From an uncultured Acetatifactor sp. (GTDB taxonomy: Bacteria; Bacillota; Clostridia; Lachnospirales; Lachnospiraceae): 6,167 bases of DNA. The position numbers and the translations under genes were made by a program. Below the pieces are notes generated by a model. It was not told the origin of the DNA, made no database searches, and saw nothing but the letters and a program-made list of their open reading frames with translations. Within the stretch, counting starts at the first letter, position 1. The number at the start of each line of letters is the position of its first letter. Location of the stretch: assembly GCA_948496895.1 (NCBI GenBank), contig CAOOJO010000175.1, positions 1-6,167 of the forward strand. The letters are read 5' to 3'. Shown here one piece after another: positions 1 to 4,839 of this stretch.

Positions 1-36
1 GCTACACTCTTTCCCTACACGACGCTCTTCCGATCT
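1..36. other. Illumina TruSeq adapter remnant (artefact)
   Basis: Positions 2-36 match the 3' end of the Illumina universal/Read 1 adapter, including the diagnostic stretches TTTCCCTACACGACG and GCTCTTCCGATCT, and end exactly at the ligation boundary GATCT. The atpF reading frame begins to make sense at position 37, immediately after it. This is library-preparation sequence left at a contig end, not genomic DNA. It explains why atpF stops being homologous here, and it should be trimmed before annotation. Confidence 0.97.
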
Positions 37-252
37 CTGGGCGTTCTGCATGGCGGTCTTCGCGGTTTCCAATTCATTCCGAATCTTCTCCTTGCGGCCC
101 TCCAGCATCTTCCTGGCAGGATTGAACAGGAAATAGCTCAAGATCAGGAACAGGAAAAAGATGGCAATGATCATCAGACAGGAATCAGCCAATAGCTGCC
201 AGTCCAGGTCGAACAGCCTCGACATGGACTCACCCTCTGTTAAAAGTATCAT
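37..252 (-). CDS. atpF: ATP synthase Fo subunit b, N-terminal part (truncated by contig end)
   Basis: This encodes the first 72 residues of subunit b, the peripheral stalk protein that anchors F1 to the membrane sector and stops it rotating. The visible protein has a short N-terminus, one transmembrane helix (about residues 20-43, rich in I, L and F) and then the start of the charged, helical stalk (FNPARKMLEGRKEKIRNELE), which is typical of the family. The start at 252 is chosen because AAAGGAGG lies 5 nt upstream. An in-frame ATG at 225 (MSRLFDLDW) is an alternative but has no comparable ribosome site. It follows atpE by 48 nt, in the usual atpB-atpE-atpF order. About 90-100 C-terminal residues are missing because adapter sequence replaces the genome at position 36, so this is an assembly truncation and not a pseudogene. 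Confidence 0.93.
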
Positions 253-257
253 TTCTG

Positions 258-265
258 CCTCCTTT
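258..265 (-). promoter_or_regulatory. Ribosome binding site deciding the atpF start
   Basis: On the minus strand AAAGGAGG sits 5 nt before the ATG at 252, with a second GGAGG just upstream (270-266). It favours the start at 252 over the internal ATG at 225. Confidence 0.75.
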
Positions 266-300
266 CCTCCCTCTTAAAATGCATCATGCTCTGCACTTCT

Positions 301-555
301 TTAAGGAAGAAGGGGTTTCACGAACATCAAAAGGATTGCCACCAGCAGGCCGTACAGACCTGTGGTCTCTGCCACTGCCTGGCCAAGGAGCATGGTCTGC
401 ATGACCTTGGGCTGCGCGCCGGGGTTGCGTCCCACTGCCGCGGCGGCGTGTCCTGCCGCGATACCCTGTCCTACACCAGGTCCGATACCGGCGATAACCG
501 CCAGACCTGCGCCAATCGCGGAACATCCTAAGATAAAGTTTTCATTGAAATCCAT
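301..555 (-). CDS. atpE: ATP synthase Fo subunit c (rotor ring proteolipid)
   Basis: This 84-residue hairpin of two membrane helices (about 8-34 and 53-79) assembles into the rotating c-ring. Helix 1 carries the glycine-rich packing motif (GIGPGVGQG, residues 23-31), the polar loop has R43-N44-P45, and helix 2 carries the ion-binding carboxylate E63. Around it lie Q30, T64, T65 and Y68. By alignment with the Ilyobacter tartaricus c-ring (Q32, E65, S66, T67, Y70), these are the side chains of a Na+ site, with Thr replacing Ser at one position. H+-type rings usually lack the Gln and the hydroxyl pair. The length is normal. The start at 555 is preceded by AGGAGG and an A-rich spacer. It lies 41 nt after atpB and 48 nt before atpF. 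Family assignment is certain; the coupling ion is inferred. Confidence 0.98.
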   Translation of the reverse strand: MDFNENFILGCSAIGAGLAVIAGIGPGVGQGIAAGHAAAAVGRNPGAQPKVMQTMLLGQAVAETTGLYGLLVAILLMFVKPLLP

Positions 556-596
556 GGTTTTTTCCTCCTATGATTATGAAAATAATTTTTACACTA
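556..596 (-). promoter_or_regulatory. AT-rich translation initiation region of atpE
   Basis: The 41-nt atpB-atpE spacer is strikingly rich in A and T for this GC-rich window. On the minus strand it holds a U-rich run followed by AGGAGG and a spacer of mostly A before the ATG at 555. An unstructured, U-rich leader with a strong Shine-Dalgarno is what is known to raise translation of atpE in E. coli, where many more c subunits than a subunits are needed. The same role here is inferred. Confidence 0.5.
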
Positions 597-1337
597 CTAC
601 CTTCTTGTGCCATCACCGATCTCATTCGAAATGTATGTCATGGTCAGCATGCAGAACACGTAGGTCTGAATTGCCCCTGAGAACAAATCAAAATACACAT
701 GAAGCGCCGCGGGCCAGGCTGTGGCGAACCATCCCAGCAGGCCGTACAGCAGTGCCATCATCGCCGTCCCCGACAGGACGTTCGCGAACAGACGCAATGA
801 CAGAGATATCGGCACCGCGATCGCGCTTATCACGTTGATGGGCATCCAGATCGGCAGCCAGGGCGGCAACGGAGAACAGAGATCCGTCCAGATCGTCATC
901 GGCTTCTGATATTTCCATTTATTGATATGAATCAATAAAAACGTCAGAAACGCCAACGGCAGCGTCACGCCGTAGTCCGCCGTAGGAGGCCGCAGGCCCA
1001 GCAGACCCGATATGTTGCTCACCAGGATAAAGATAAAGATGGTGCCGATATAGTTAAAGAACTTCGGCGCCGCCTGTCCCATGGTGCCGCTGACCATGCC
1101 GTCCAGCTTATCGACGATCATTTCCACCACATTCTGAAAGCCGCCCGGCACTTCCCTGGCTTTCGCCATGCACCGATTGGCGGCGATGGCAAAGGCTACC
1201 AGCAGAAGCATCACAATCAGGATGCATATGTGCGATGTGGTGATCCAGACGGGATGCCCGAAGAAGGAATACTGAAACACCCCATGGATATTGAAATCGA
1301 CATCTGCCCCGCCGGACAGCAGAATTCCATGTCCCAT
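597..1337 (-). CDS. atpB: ATP synthase Fo subunit a (ion channel stator)
   Basis: This 246-residue polytopic membrane protein forms the two half-channels that carry the coupling ion to and from the c-ring. The signature helix LSLRLFANVLSG (about residues 179-190) contains the essential arginine, R182 (E. coli aR210). The last helix has Q224 at the place of E. coli Q252. Other hydrophobic segments lie near 35-52, 97-115, 125-138 and 166-200. Two channel positions are unusual: the residue nine after the Arg (E219 in E. coli, often His elsewhere) is T191, and the residue seven before Q224 (H245 in E. coli, often Glu) is D217. The length is normal for Gram-positive AtpB. The start at 1337 is preceded by AGAGGTGAG. 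It follows atpI by 59 nt and precedes atpE by 41 nt. Confidence 0.98.
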   Translation of the reverse strand: MGHGILLSGGADVDFNIHGVFQYSFFGHPVWITTSHICILIVMLLLVAFAIAANRCMAKAREVPGGFQNVVEMIVDKLDGMVSGTMGQAAPKFFNYIGTIFIFILVSNISGLLGLRPPTADYGVTLPLAFLTFLLIHINKWKYQKPMTIWTDLCSPLPPWLPIWMPINVISAIAVPISLSLRLFANVLSGTAMMALLYGLLGWFATAWPAALHVYFDLFSGAIQTYVFCMLTMTYISNEIGDGTRR

Positions 1338-1396
1338 ACTCTCACCTCTCTTTCCTTAAAAATTTTGCAGTTCCTTTCGCCGGGCCAGCAAGAACC

Positions 1397-1885
1397 TCAC
1401 TGTCCGGCAGGGATTTCTCCCTCCTGCGCCGCAAGCTCCTCCTCCGAGAGGGGGATGGGATCCTCCTCATGGAACAGCTTATTGCACAGTTTATGAGTAA
1501 TCGGCTGAAGATAAGCCGTTACTTTCATACTCATATAGCCCAGGAAGAACACAAGCGGGTTCAGCGTATCTGTCAGGGTGACCAGCACCAGTACCCCGGC
1601 CAGCAGGAAATAGCGGAAAAGATACCCCCTGGTGACCATACCCGCGGCATTCGCGCCACTAAGCAGCGCCCTGTCCAGGGTGCGGCACATGTGGATGCTG
1701 CCCGCAAAAGCGAAGGCCACGCCGAACCACAGGCTCAGGGCGTACTTTCCCTGGAAAGCGCCATGCCCGCCCCGGGCTATGATCAAAGCCCCCGCGACCT
1801 GGCACAGCAGGCCAAAGAAAAGCATGCCTATATGCATCTCCAGAAGCGTCCTATTCATCCGCTTCGCCGCTTCGATTATCTTCAT
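1397..1885 (-). CDS. atpI: ATP synthase subunit I-like protein (AtpI)
   Basis: This is a 162-residue, four-helix membrane protein of the AtpI type, encoded first or second in many F-ATPase operons; in characterised cases it helps assemble the c-ring. Hydrophobic segments lie at about residues 18-37, 49-70, 91-110 and 113-132, followed by a hydrophilic, acidic tail (HEEDPIPLSEEELAAQEGE). AtpI sequences diverge widely, so the call rests on topology and on position between atpZ and atpB. The start at 1885 (MKIIEAAKRMNRT) has GGGTG 6 nt upstream and overlaps the end of atpZ by 35 nt. The ATG at 1858, in an ATGAATAG overlap with the atpZ stop, is a reasonable alternative but has a poorer ribosome site. 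The open frame extends further upstream to about 1975, inside atpZ, and that extension is not credible. Confidence 0.82.
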   Translation of the reverse strand: MKIIEAAKRMNRTLLEMHIGMLFFGLLCQVAGALIIARGGHGAFQGKYALSLWFGVAFAFAGSIHMCRTLDRALLSGANAAGMVTRGYLFRYFLLAGVLVLVTLTDTLNPLVFFLGYMSMKVTAYLQPITHKLCNKLFHEEDPIPLSEEELAAQEGEIPAGQ

Positions 1886-2138
1886 CTGACACACCCTGCT
1901 CCCTGTCCGAATCATCCCCGCCGCACATGCGCCTGGCAGTGCGGTACACATTCTGTCCTCCGGCCACTGCCCCAATCACAAAAAAAAGGATGGTAATCCA
2001 GGAGGTGCCCAGCTTACGGTCCAGCCAGACCCCCAGCGCGGACATCATGCAGATTGGCACTATCATGTGCAGCCCGAACTGCGTGATCATCACAAGGGAT
2101 TGGTACACTATTCTGTCATCATCTTTCCGCCGTTTCAT
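1851..2138 (-). CDS. atpZ: AtpZ/AtpI family ATP synthase accessory protein
   Basis: This 95-residue membrane protein has two helices (about 17-39 and 46-62) and a hydrophilic, acidic C-terminal tail. The loop motif GVWLDRKLGTSWITILFF (36-53) followed by GAVAGGQNVYR (56-66) is characteristic of the F0F1-ATPase gene 1 (AtpZ, Pfam ATPase_gene1) family. It heads many bacterial atp operons and has been linked, together with AtpI, to c-ring assembly or Mg2+/Ca2+ handling. The start at 2138 (MKRRKDDD) is chosen because AGGTGG lies 7 nt upstream and because the predicted transcription start is near 2169. The longer open frame from a TTG at 2195 would overlap the promoter itself. Its end overlaps the start of atpI, suggesting translational coupling. 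Confidence 0.88.
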   Translation of the reverse strand: MKRRKDDDRIVYQSLVMITQFGLHMIVPICMMSALGVWLDRKLGTSWITILFFVIGAVAGGQNVYRTARRMCGGDDSDREQGVSDEDNRSGEADE

Positions 2139-2175
2139 ACAGACACCACCTGGGGCTGAATTTGGCCCTTTTTTG

Positions 2176-2204
2176 ATTATACCCATTTTTGCCAAAAATG
2201 TCTA
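2176..2204 (-). promoter_or_regulatory. Sigma-A promoter of the atp operon
   Basis: Read on the minus strand, TAGACA (2204-2199; 5 of 6 match to TTGACA) and TATAAT (2181-2176; perfect) are separated by exactly 17 bp. Transcription should start near 2169, giving an untranslated leader of about 30 nt with the AGGTGG ribosome site of atpZ. It is the clearest promoter in the window and shows that the atp genes can be transcribed independently of the upp cluster. Confidence 0.8.
2184..2200. promoter_or_regulatory. Palindrome in the atp promoter spacer, candidate operator
   Basis: CATTTTT-GCC-AAAAATG is a perfect 7-bp inverted repeat with a 3-bp centre. It fills the gap between the -10 and -35 boxes and overlaps two bases of the -35. 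A dimeric repressor bound here would block RNA polymerase. I do not recognise the motif as a known regulator box; it is not a good match to the usual CodY, Rex or CcpA consensus. AT-richness raises the chance of coincidence. Confidence 0.45.
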
Positions 2205-2269
2205 GGGCAATTACAGGATTTGTCATTTTTCCGGTGATAAATTTCTGTGAACTTTTTGTGAAAAAAGGA

Positions 2270-2298
2270 TTTACTAACCTCCGCGGACGGAGTATCAT
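2270..2298 (+). promoter_or_regulatory. Possible promoter of the DUF402 gene
   Basis: TTTACT (2270-2275; 4 of 6) and TATCAT (2293-2298; 5 of 6) are 17 bp apart, 64 bp before the start codon. The spacer contains the hairpin-forming repeat CTCCG-CGGA-CGGAG (2279-2292). An overlapping -10 alternative, TATGAT at 2304-2309, lacks a good -35. The match is weak, but the gene is divergent from atp and needs a promoter in this gap. Confidence 0.35.
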
Positions 2299-2310
2299 GG
2301 TTTTATGATA
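2293..2310. repeat. Inverted repeat TATCAT-N6-ATGATA
   Basis: This is a perfect 6-bp inverted repeat with a 6-bp centre, overlapping the proposed -10 region of the DUF402 gene. It has the size and spacing of a small dimeric operator. The short arms make chance occurrence quite possible. Confidence 0.35.
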
Positions 2311-2361
2311 ATGTTTTTGTGATGATTATTGATAGAAGAACAAACGAAAAAGGAGATGGCC

Positions 2362-2841
2362 ATGAACATATCCAGGATATACCGAAAACGAATCATCCCG
2401 AAGGATCTCATCCCCCTGGACGACGACATCATCGTAGCCCAGGACGAGGAGACGCTCATCACCAAATGGAAGACTCTGAACCCCAAGACTGCTTTCTCCC
2501 ACGGCTGTTCCTGCTTCTTTCTGACGGAGGGGATCAAGGTGAGCAAGGTGTACCGCAGCGATGGCTCGCTGCTTCGCTGGTACTGCGACATCGTGGACTT
2601 CTCCTTTGATCCGGAGGAGGGAAGCATGACCTACACCGATCTCCTGGCGGATGTCATCATCGATTCCCAGGGACTGGTGAAGGTAGTAGACCTGGACGAG
2701 CTGGCCCAGGCCATGGAGCATGACTGGATTACAAAGGAGCAGTCGATTCGCTGTCTCCAGAACCTGAACCGACTGCTCACACTGATCTATCGGGATAAAT
2801 TCGACAGGCTCCAGGCCAGGCTGGACAATCTGGGCTTATAA
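2362..2841 (+). CDS. DUF402 domain protein, possible nucleoside di-/triphosphatase
   Basis: This 159-residue soluble protein belongs to the DUF402 family. Its hallmarks are WYCDIVDF (73-80), YTDLLADVIIDSQG (91-104) and VVDLDEL (108-114), rich in the acidic residues that in characterised relatives bind a divalent metal, followed by a helical C-terminus (115-159). Members include staphylococcal Ntdp, a nucleoside tri-/diphosphate phosphatase, and the fosfomycin-pathway enzyme FomD. The substrate here is unknown. The start at 2362 is chosen because AAAGGAG lies 6 nt upstream; an upstream in-frame TTG (2329) has no ribosome site. At 159 residues it is slightly shorter than the roughly 175-180 of the bacillar proteins. 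It is the only plus-strand gene, divergent from atp and convergent with the hydrolase gene, with 8 bp between stops. No terminator is visible. Confidence 0.85.
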   Translation: MNISRIYRKRIIPKDLIPLDDDIIVAQDEETLITKWKTLNPKTAFSHGCSCFFLTEGIKVSKVYRSDGSLLRWYCDIVDFSFDPEEGSMTYTDLLADVIIDSQGLVKVVDLDELAQAMEHDWITKEQSIRCLQNLNRLLTLIYRDKFDRLQARLDNLGL

Positions 2842-2849
2842 AATCCTTT

Positions 2850-4031
2850 TCAGTAAAAGACATGCCCGCCGATGTTGATGCCGCTCAGGCCCTCGATGGG
2901 GGTGCGGAAGTACACACAGTTGCCCACGTTGGTGACGCCGGACATGGCTGTGTCCGCCGCCCGGTAGCAGCTGTCCGTGGCAAGGTCCGCGGCAAGGGCC
3001 AGATCCAGGCGGCCGCTGGCCACCGGGGAGAACTGTCCGCCCTGGTAGATGACGCCCACCACGGTATCAGGATACTGGGAGCTGAGCACCCGGTTGATCA
3101 CTACGCTGCCCACCGCCACCTGTCCGTCATAGGGTTCGCCGCCGGCCTCGCAGTAGATCAGGTTGGCCAGGAGCTTCCTGTCCCCCTCCGAGAAAGCGAC
3201 CTCGGAAATGTTGCGCCACACGCCGTTGGCCGCTGCCTGGGACAGGGCGATCTCCTCTGCCAGCTTCTGGCGCAGATAGTCCAGATCCTCTTCCTTTTTC
3301 TGAATCTCCGCCTCATAGGCCAGAGCCTTGCGCTCCGCGTCGGATATCTGGTTGGAGTATTGGTTGATGGAGCTGGACGCCTGGTCGATCAGGCCCGAGA
3401 CCTTGTCCCGCTCCGCCTGGGCCTGGGCTATCAGGCCCTCCAGCTCGGTCTTCTCCGCCTGGAGCCTGGCCTCCTGCTCCTCGATCAGCATGCGGTTGTT
3501 GATATAGGCGTCCAGCATCTTCTGGTCGTAGGCCGCCACCTTCTCCATCTGATCCGCCAGGTTCAGCAAGCCGGACAGGCTTCCCGCGGAGAGCAGCGCT
3601 GTCAGGTAGCTGTCCTCCTGCCTTTCGTACATGCAGCGAACCATGGCGGCCATGCTTTCGTACTGCCACTCCTCCTTGTCTTTTGCTTCCTCCAGCGCTT
3701 CCTGGGTGTCCGCGATTTCCTGCTCCTTCCCACGAATCTGGCCGTCCAGATTCTCCAGGTTCTCCACCACCTGGTTCATCTGCGCGTTCAAATAAGACAG
3801 CTCCTTTTCCAGGCTGTCCCGCTTGCCCTCCAGCGTCCCCAGATTCTCCTGGGTCTTGTCCAGCTCGTCCTGGAGCGTGTCCTTCTCTTTCTCTGTGCGG
3901 TCGATTTCCTCTTTGGTCTTGCTGGTAGCCGACACGAACGCCCCGTCGGGGGCAGCCCAAGGGGCAGGTTCAAATGTCGCCGCCAGTAGAACCGCTGCCA
4001 GGACGACCCCTGCCCTCTTATAACTCTTCAC
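2850..4031 (-). CDS. Secreted coiled-coil cell wall hydrolase, SleB/CwlJ-like catalytic domain
   Basis: This 393-residue exported protein has, in order, a signal peptide (KSYKR then a hydrophobic core; cleavage probably near VSA, residues 33-35), a long coiled coil rich in E, K, Q and L (about 36-265), and a C-terminal hydrolase domain (about 280-393). The coiled coil is interrupted near 141-170 by the LTALLSAGSLSGLLN hinge typical of PcsB/CwlO/EnvC-type proteins. The catalytic part has IYCEAGGEPYDGQVAVG followed by VVINRV, matching the SleB/CwlJ (Hydrolase_2) signature. E295 is the likely catalytic acid, with GGQFSPV (331-337) and a terminal HVFY. SleB relatives are lytic transglycosylases of peptidoglycan. 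The start is a GTG at 4031 with AAAGGCGG 8 nt upstream; a GTG at 4040 is too close to that site. It lies 47 nt after upp and is probably cotranscribed with it. Function in growth or in spores cannot be told from sequence. Confidence 0.88.
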   Translation of the reverse strand: MKSYKRAGVVLAAVLLAATFEPAPWAAPDGAFVSATSKTKEEIDRTEKEKDTLQDELDKTQENLGTLEGKRDSLEKELSYLNAQMNQVVENLENLDGQIRGKEQEIADTQEALEEAKDKEEWQYESMAAMVRCMYERQEDSYLTALLSAGSLSGLLNLADQMEKVAAYDQKMLDAYINNRMLIEEQEARLQAEKTELEGLIAQAQAERDKVSGLIDQASSSINQYSNQISDAERKALAYEAEIQKKEEDLDYLRQKLAEEIALSQAAANGVWRNISEVAFSEGDRKLLANLIYCEAGGEPYDGQVAVGSVVINRVLSSQYPDTVVGVIYQGGQFSPVASGRLDLALAADLATDSCYRAADTAMSGVTNVGNCVYFRTPIEGLSGINIGGHVFY

Positions 4032-4078
4032 CCCATACACCGCCTTTCACAGTGCGCAAAGATTTTCGTCTCTTTTCC

Positions 4079-4708
4079 TTATTTGGTGCCGAAGATGCGG
4101 TCGCCTGCGTCTCCCAGGCCCGGTACTATATAGCCGTGGTCGTTCAGTTTTTCGTCCAGGGCCCCCACGTAGACATCCACGTCGGGATGGGCCTCCTTCA
4201 TGGCCTGGATTCCCTCGGGGGCGGCTATGATGCACATGAAATGGATGTTCCTGCAGCCCTTCTCCTTCAGCATCCGGATGGCTGCCACGGAGGAGCCGCC
4301 GGTGGCCAGCATGGGATCTACTACGAAGACCTCGCGCTCCGCGCAGTCCGCGGGGAGCTTGCAGTAGTATTCCACGGGCTTCAGGGTCTCGGGATCCCGG
4401 TAGAGGCCGATGTGGCCCACCTTGGCCGCGGGAATCAGGTTCAGCATGCCGTCCACCATCCCCAAGCCCGCCCGCAGGATGGGGACGATGGCCATCTTCT
4501 TGCCGCTGAGCTCCTTGGCCGTGGTCCGGCAGATGGGGGTCTCGATCTCCACGTCCACCAGCTTCAGCTCCCTGGTGGCCTCGTAGCAGATCAGCATGGC
4601 TATCTCGCTGATGGTCTGGCGGAAGTCCTTGGTGCCGGTGTCCTTTCTGCGGATGAGGCCGATTTTGTGCTGAATCAGGGGGTGATCCATAATATATACG
4701 TTTGCCAT
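4079..4708 (-). CDS. upp: Uracil phosphoribosyltransferase
   Basis: Upp salvages pyrimidines in the cytosol: uracil + PRPP gives UMP + pyrophosphate. The 209-residue length is exactly that of bacterial Upp. Visible motifs are PILRAGLGMVDG (76-87), with an arginine (R79) that contacts PRPP; the PRPP loop VVDPMLATGGSS (129-140); and the C-terminal uracil-binding segment YIVPGLGDAGDRIFGTK (193-209). The start at 4708 (MANVYIMDHPL) has AGGAG 7 nt upstream. The open frame runs on to 4816, but that extension has no ribosome site and does not look like Upp. It lies 131 nt after rpiB, in a leader with repeats annotated separately. I see no PyrR-type binding loop there. In many Firmicutes upp sits directly before atp; here two genes intervene. 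Confidence 0.98.
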   Translation of the reverse strand: MANVYIMDHPLIQHKIGLIRRKDTGTKDFRQTISEIAMLICYEATRELKLVDVEIETPICRTTAKELSGKKMAIVPILRAGLGMVDGMLNLIPAAKVGHIGLYRDPETLKPVEYYCKLPADCAEREVFVVDPMLATGGSSVAAIRMLKEKGCRNIHFMCIIAAPEGIQAMKEAHPDVDVYVGALDEKLNDHGYIVPGLGDAGDRIFGTK

Positions 4709-4721
4709 ATCTCTTCTCCTA

Positions 4722-4735
4722 TTCCAGTTCCGCAT
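4722..4735. repeat. Direct repeat copy 1 in the rpiB-upp gap
   Basis: TTCCAGTTCCGCAT matches a second copy at 4822-4835 at 13 of 14 positions. The two are exactly 100 nt apart. The core AGTTCCG also occurs a third time at 4767-4773. This copy lies just upstream of the upp ribosome site. Confidence 0.6.
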
Positions 4736-4760
4736 ACATCCGTCCACCACCATTTCCCCG

Positions 4761-4798
4761 CATAGGAGTTCCGGCCGCCTGCGTCCGTAAATCCTATG
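4761..4798 (-). repeat. Inverted repeat in the upp leader, potential RNA hairpin
   Basis: CATAGGA (4761-4767) and TCCTATG (4792-4798) are perfect 7-bp complements enclosing 24 GC-rich bases. In the transcript this could form a stem-loop 53-90 nt upstream of the upp start codon. No U-run follows, so it is not an intrinsic terminator. A role in upp translation, RNA processing or stability is conjecture. Confidence 0.4.
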
Positions 4799-4821
4799 GG
4801 CGCTGGCTGGATGCATGCTGT

Positions 4822-4835
4822 TTCCAGTTCCGTAT
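4822..4835. repeat. Direct repeat copy 2 in the rpiB-upp gap
   Basis: TTCCAGTTCCGTAT is the partner of the copy at 4722-4735, with one mismatch. It begins 18 nt to the left of the rpiB stop codon in window coordinates, that is, just downstream of rpiB. The two copies bracket the inverted repeat in the upp leader. Confidence 0.6.
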
Positions 4836-4839
4836 CTTC

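Noticed and set aside
37..252. atpF as a pseudogene or a rearranged gene
   Set aside because: The break coincides exactly with adapter sequence, so it is a technical truncation.
362..838. Plus-strand open frame of 158 codons over atpE and atpB
   Set aside because: It is antisense to two certain genes and its product has low-complexity Pro/Ala/Ser composition, so it is a shadow frame.
1886..1975. 30-residue N-terminal extension of AtpI
   Set aside because: It lies wholly within atpZ in another frame and has no hydrophobic or family character.
2139..2195. Extension of atpZ to a TTG at 2195
   Set aside because: The extra codons overlap the -10 box and the expected transcription start, so they would not be in the mRNA. 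The start at 2138 has its own ribosome site.
2846..2859. CTTTT-CAGT-AAAAG as a bidirectional terminator
   Set aside because: The stem is five pairs, four of them A-T, and no U-run follows on either strand.
2862..3989. Long plus-strand open frame of 375 codons
   Set aside because: It is antisense to the coiled-coil part of the hydrolase. Its L/V/Q/R-rich translation mirrors the repetitive Glu/Lys/Gln codons, and it has no ribosome site or family motif.
4709..4816. 36-residue N-terminal extension of Upp from an ATG at 4816
   Set aside because: No ribosome site precedes it, the residues are Arg-rich and unlike Upp, and the 209-residue form from 4708 matches family length with AGGAG well placed.
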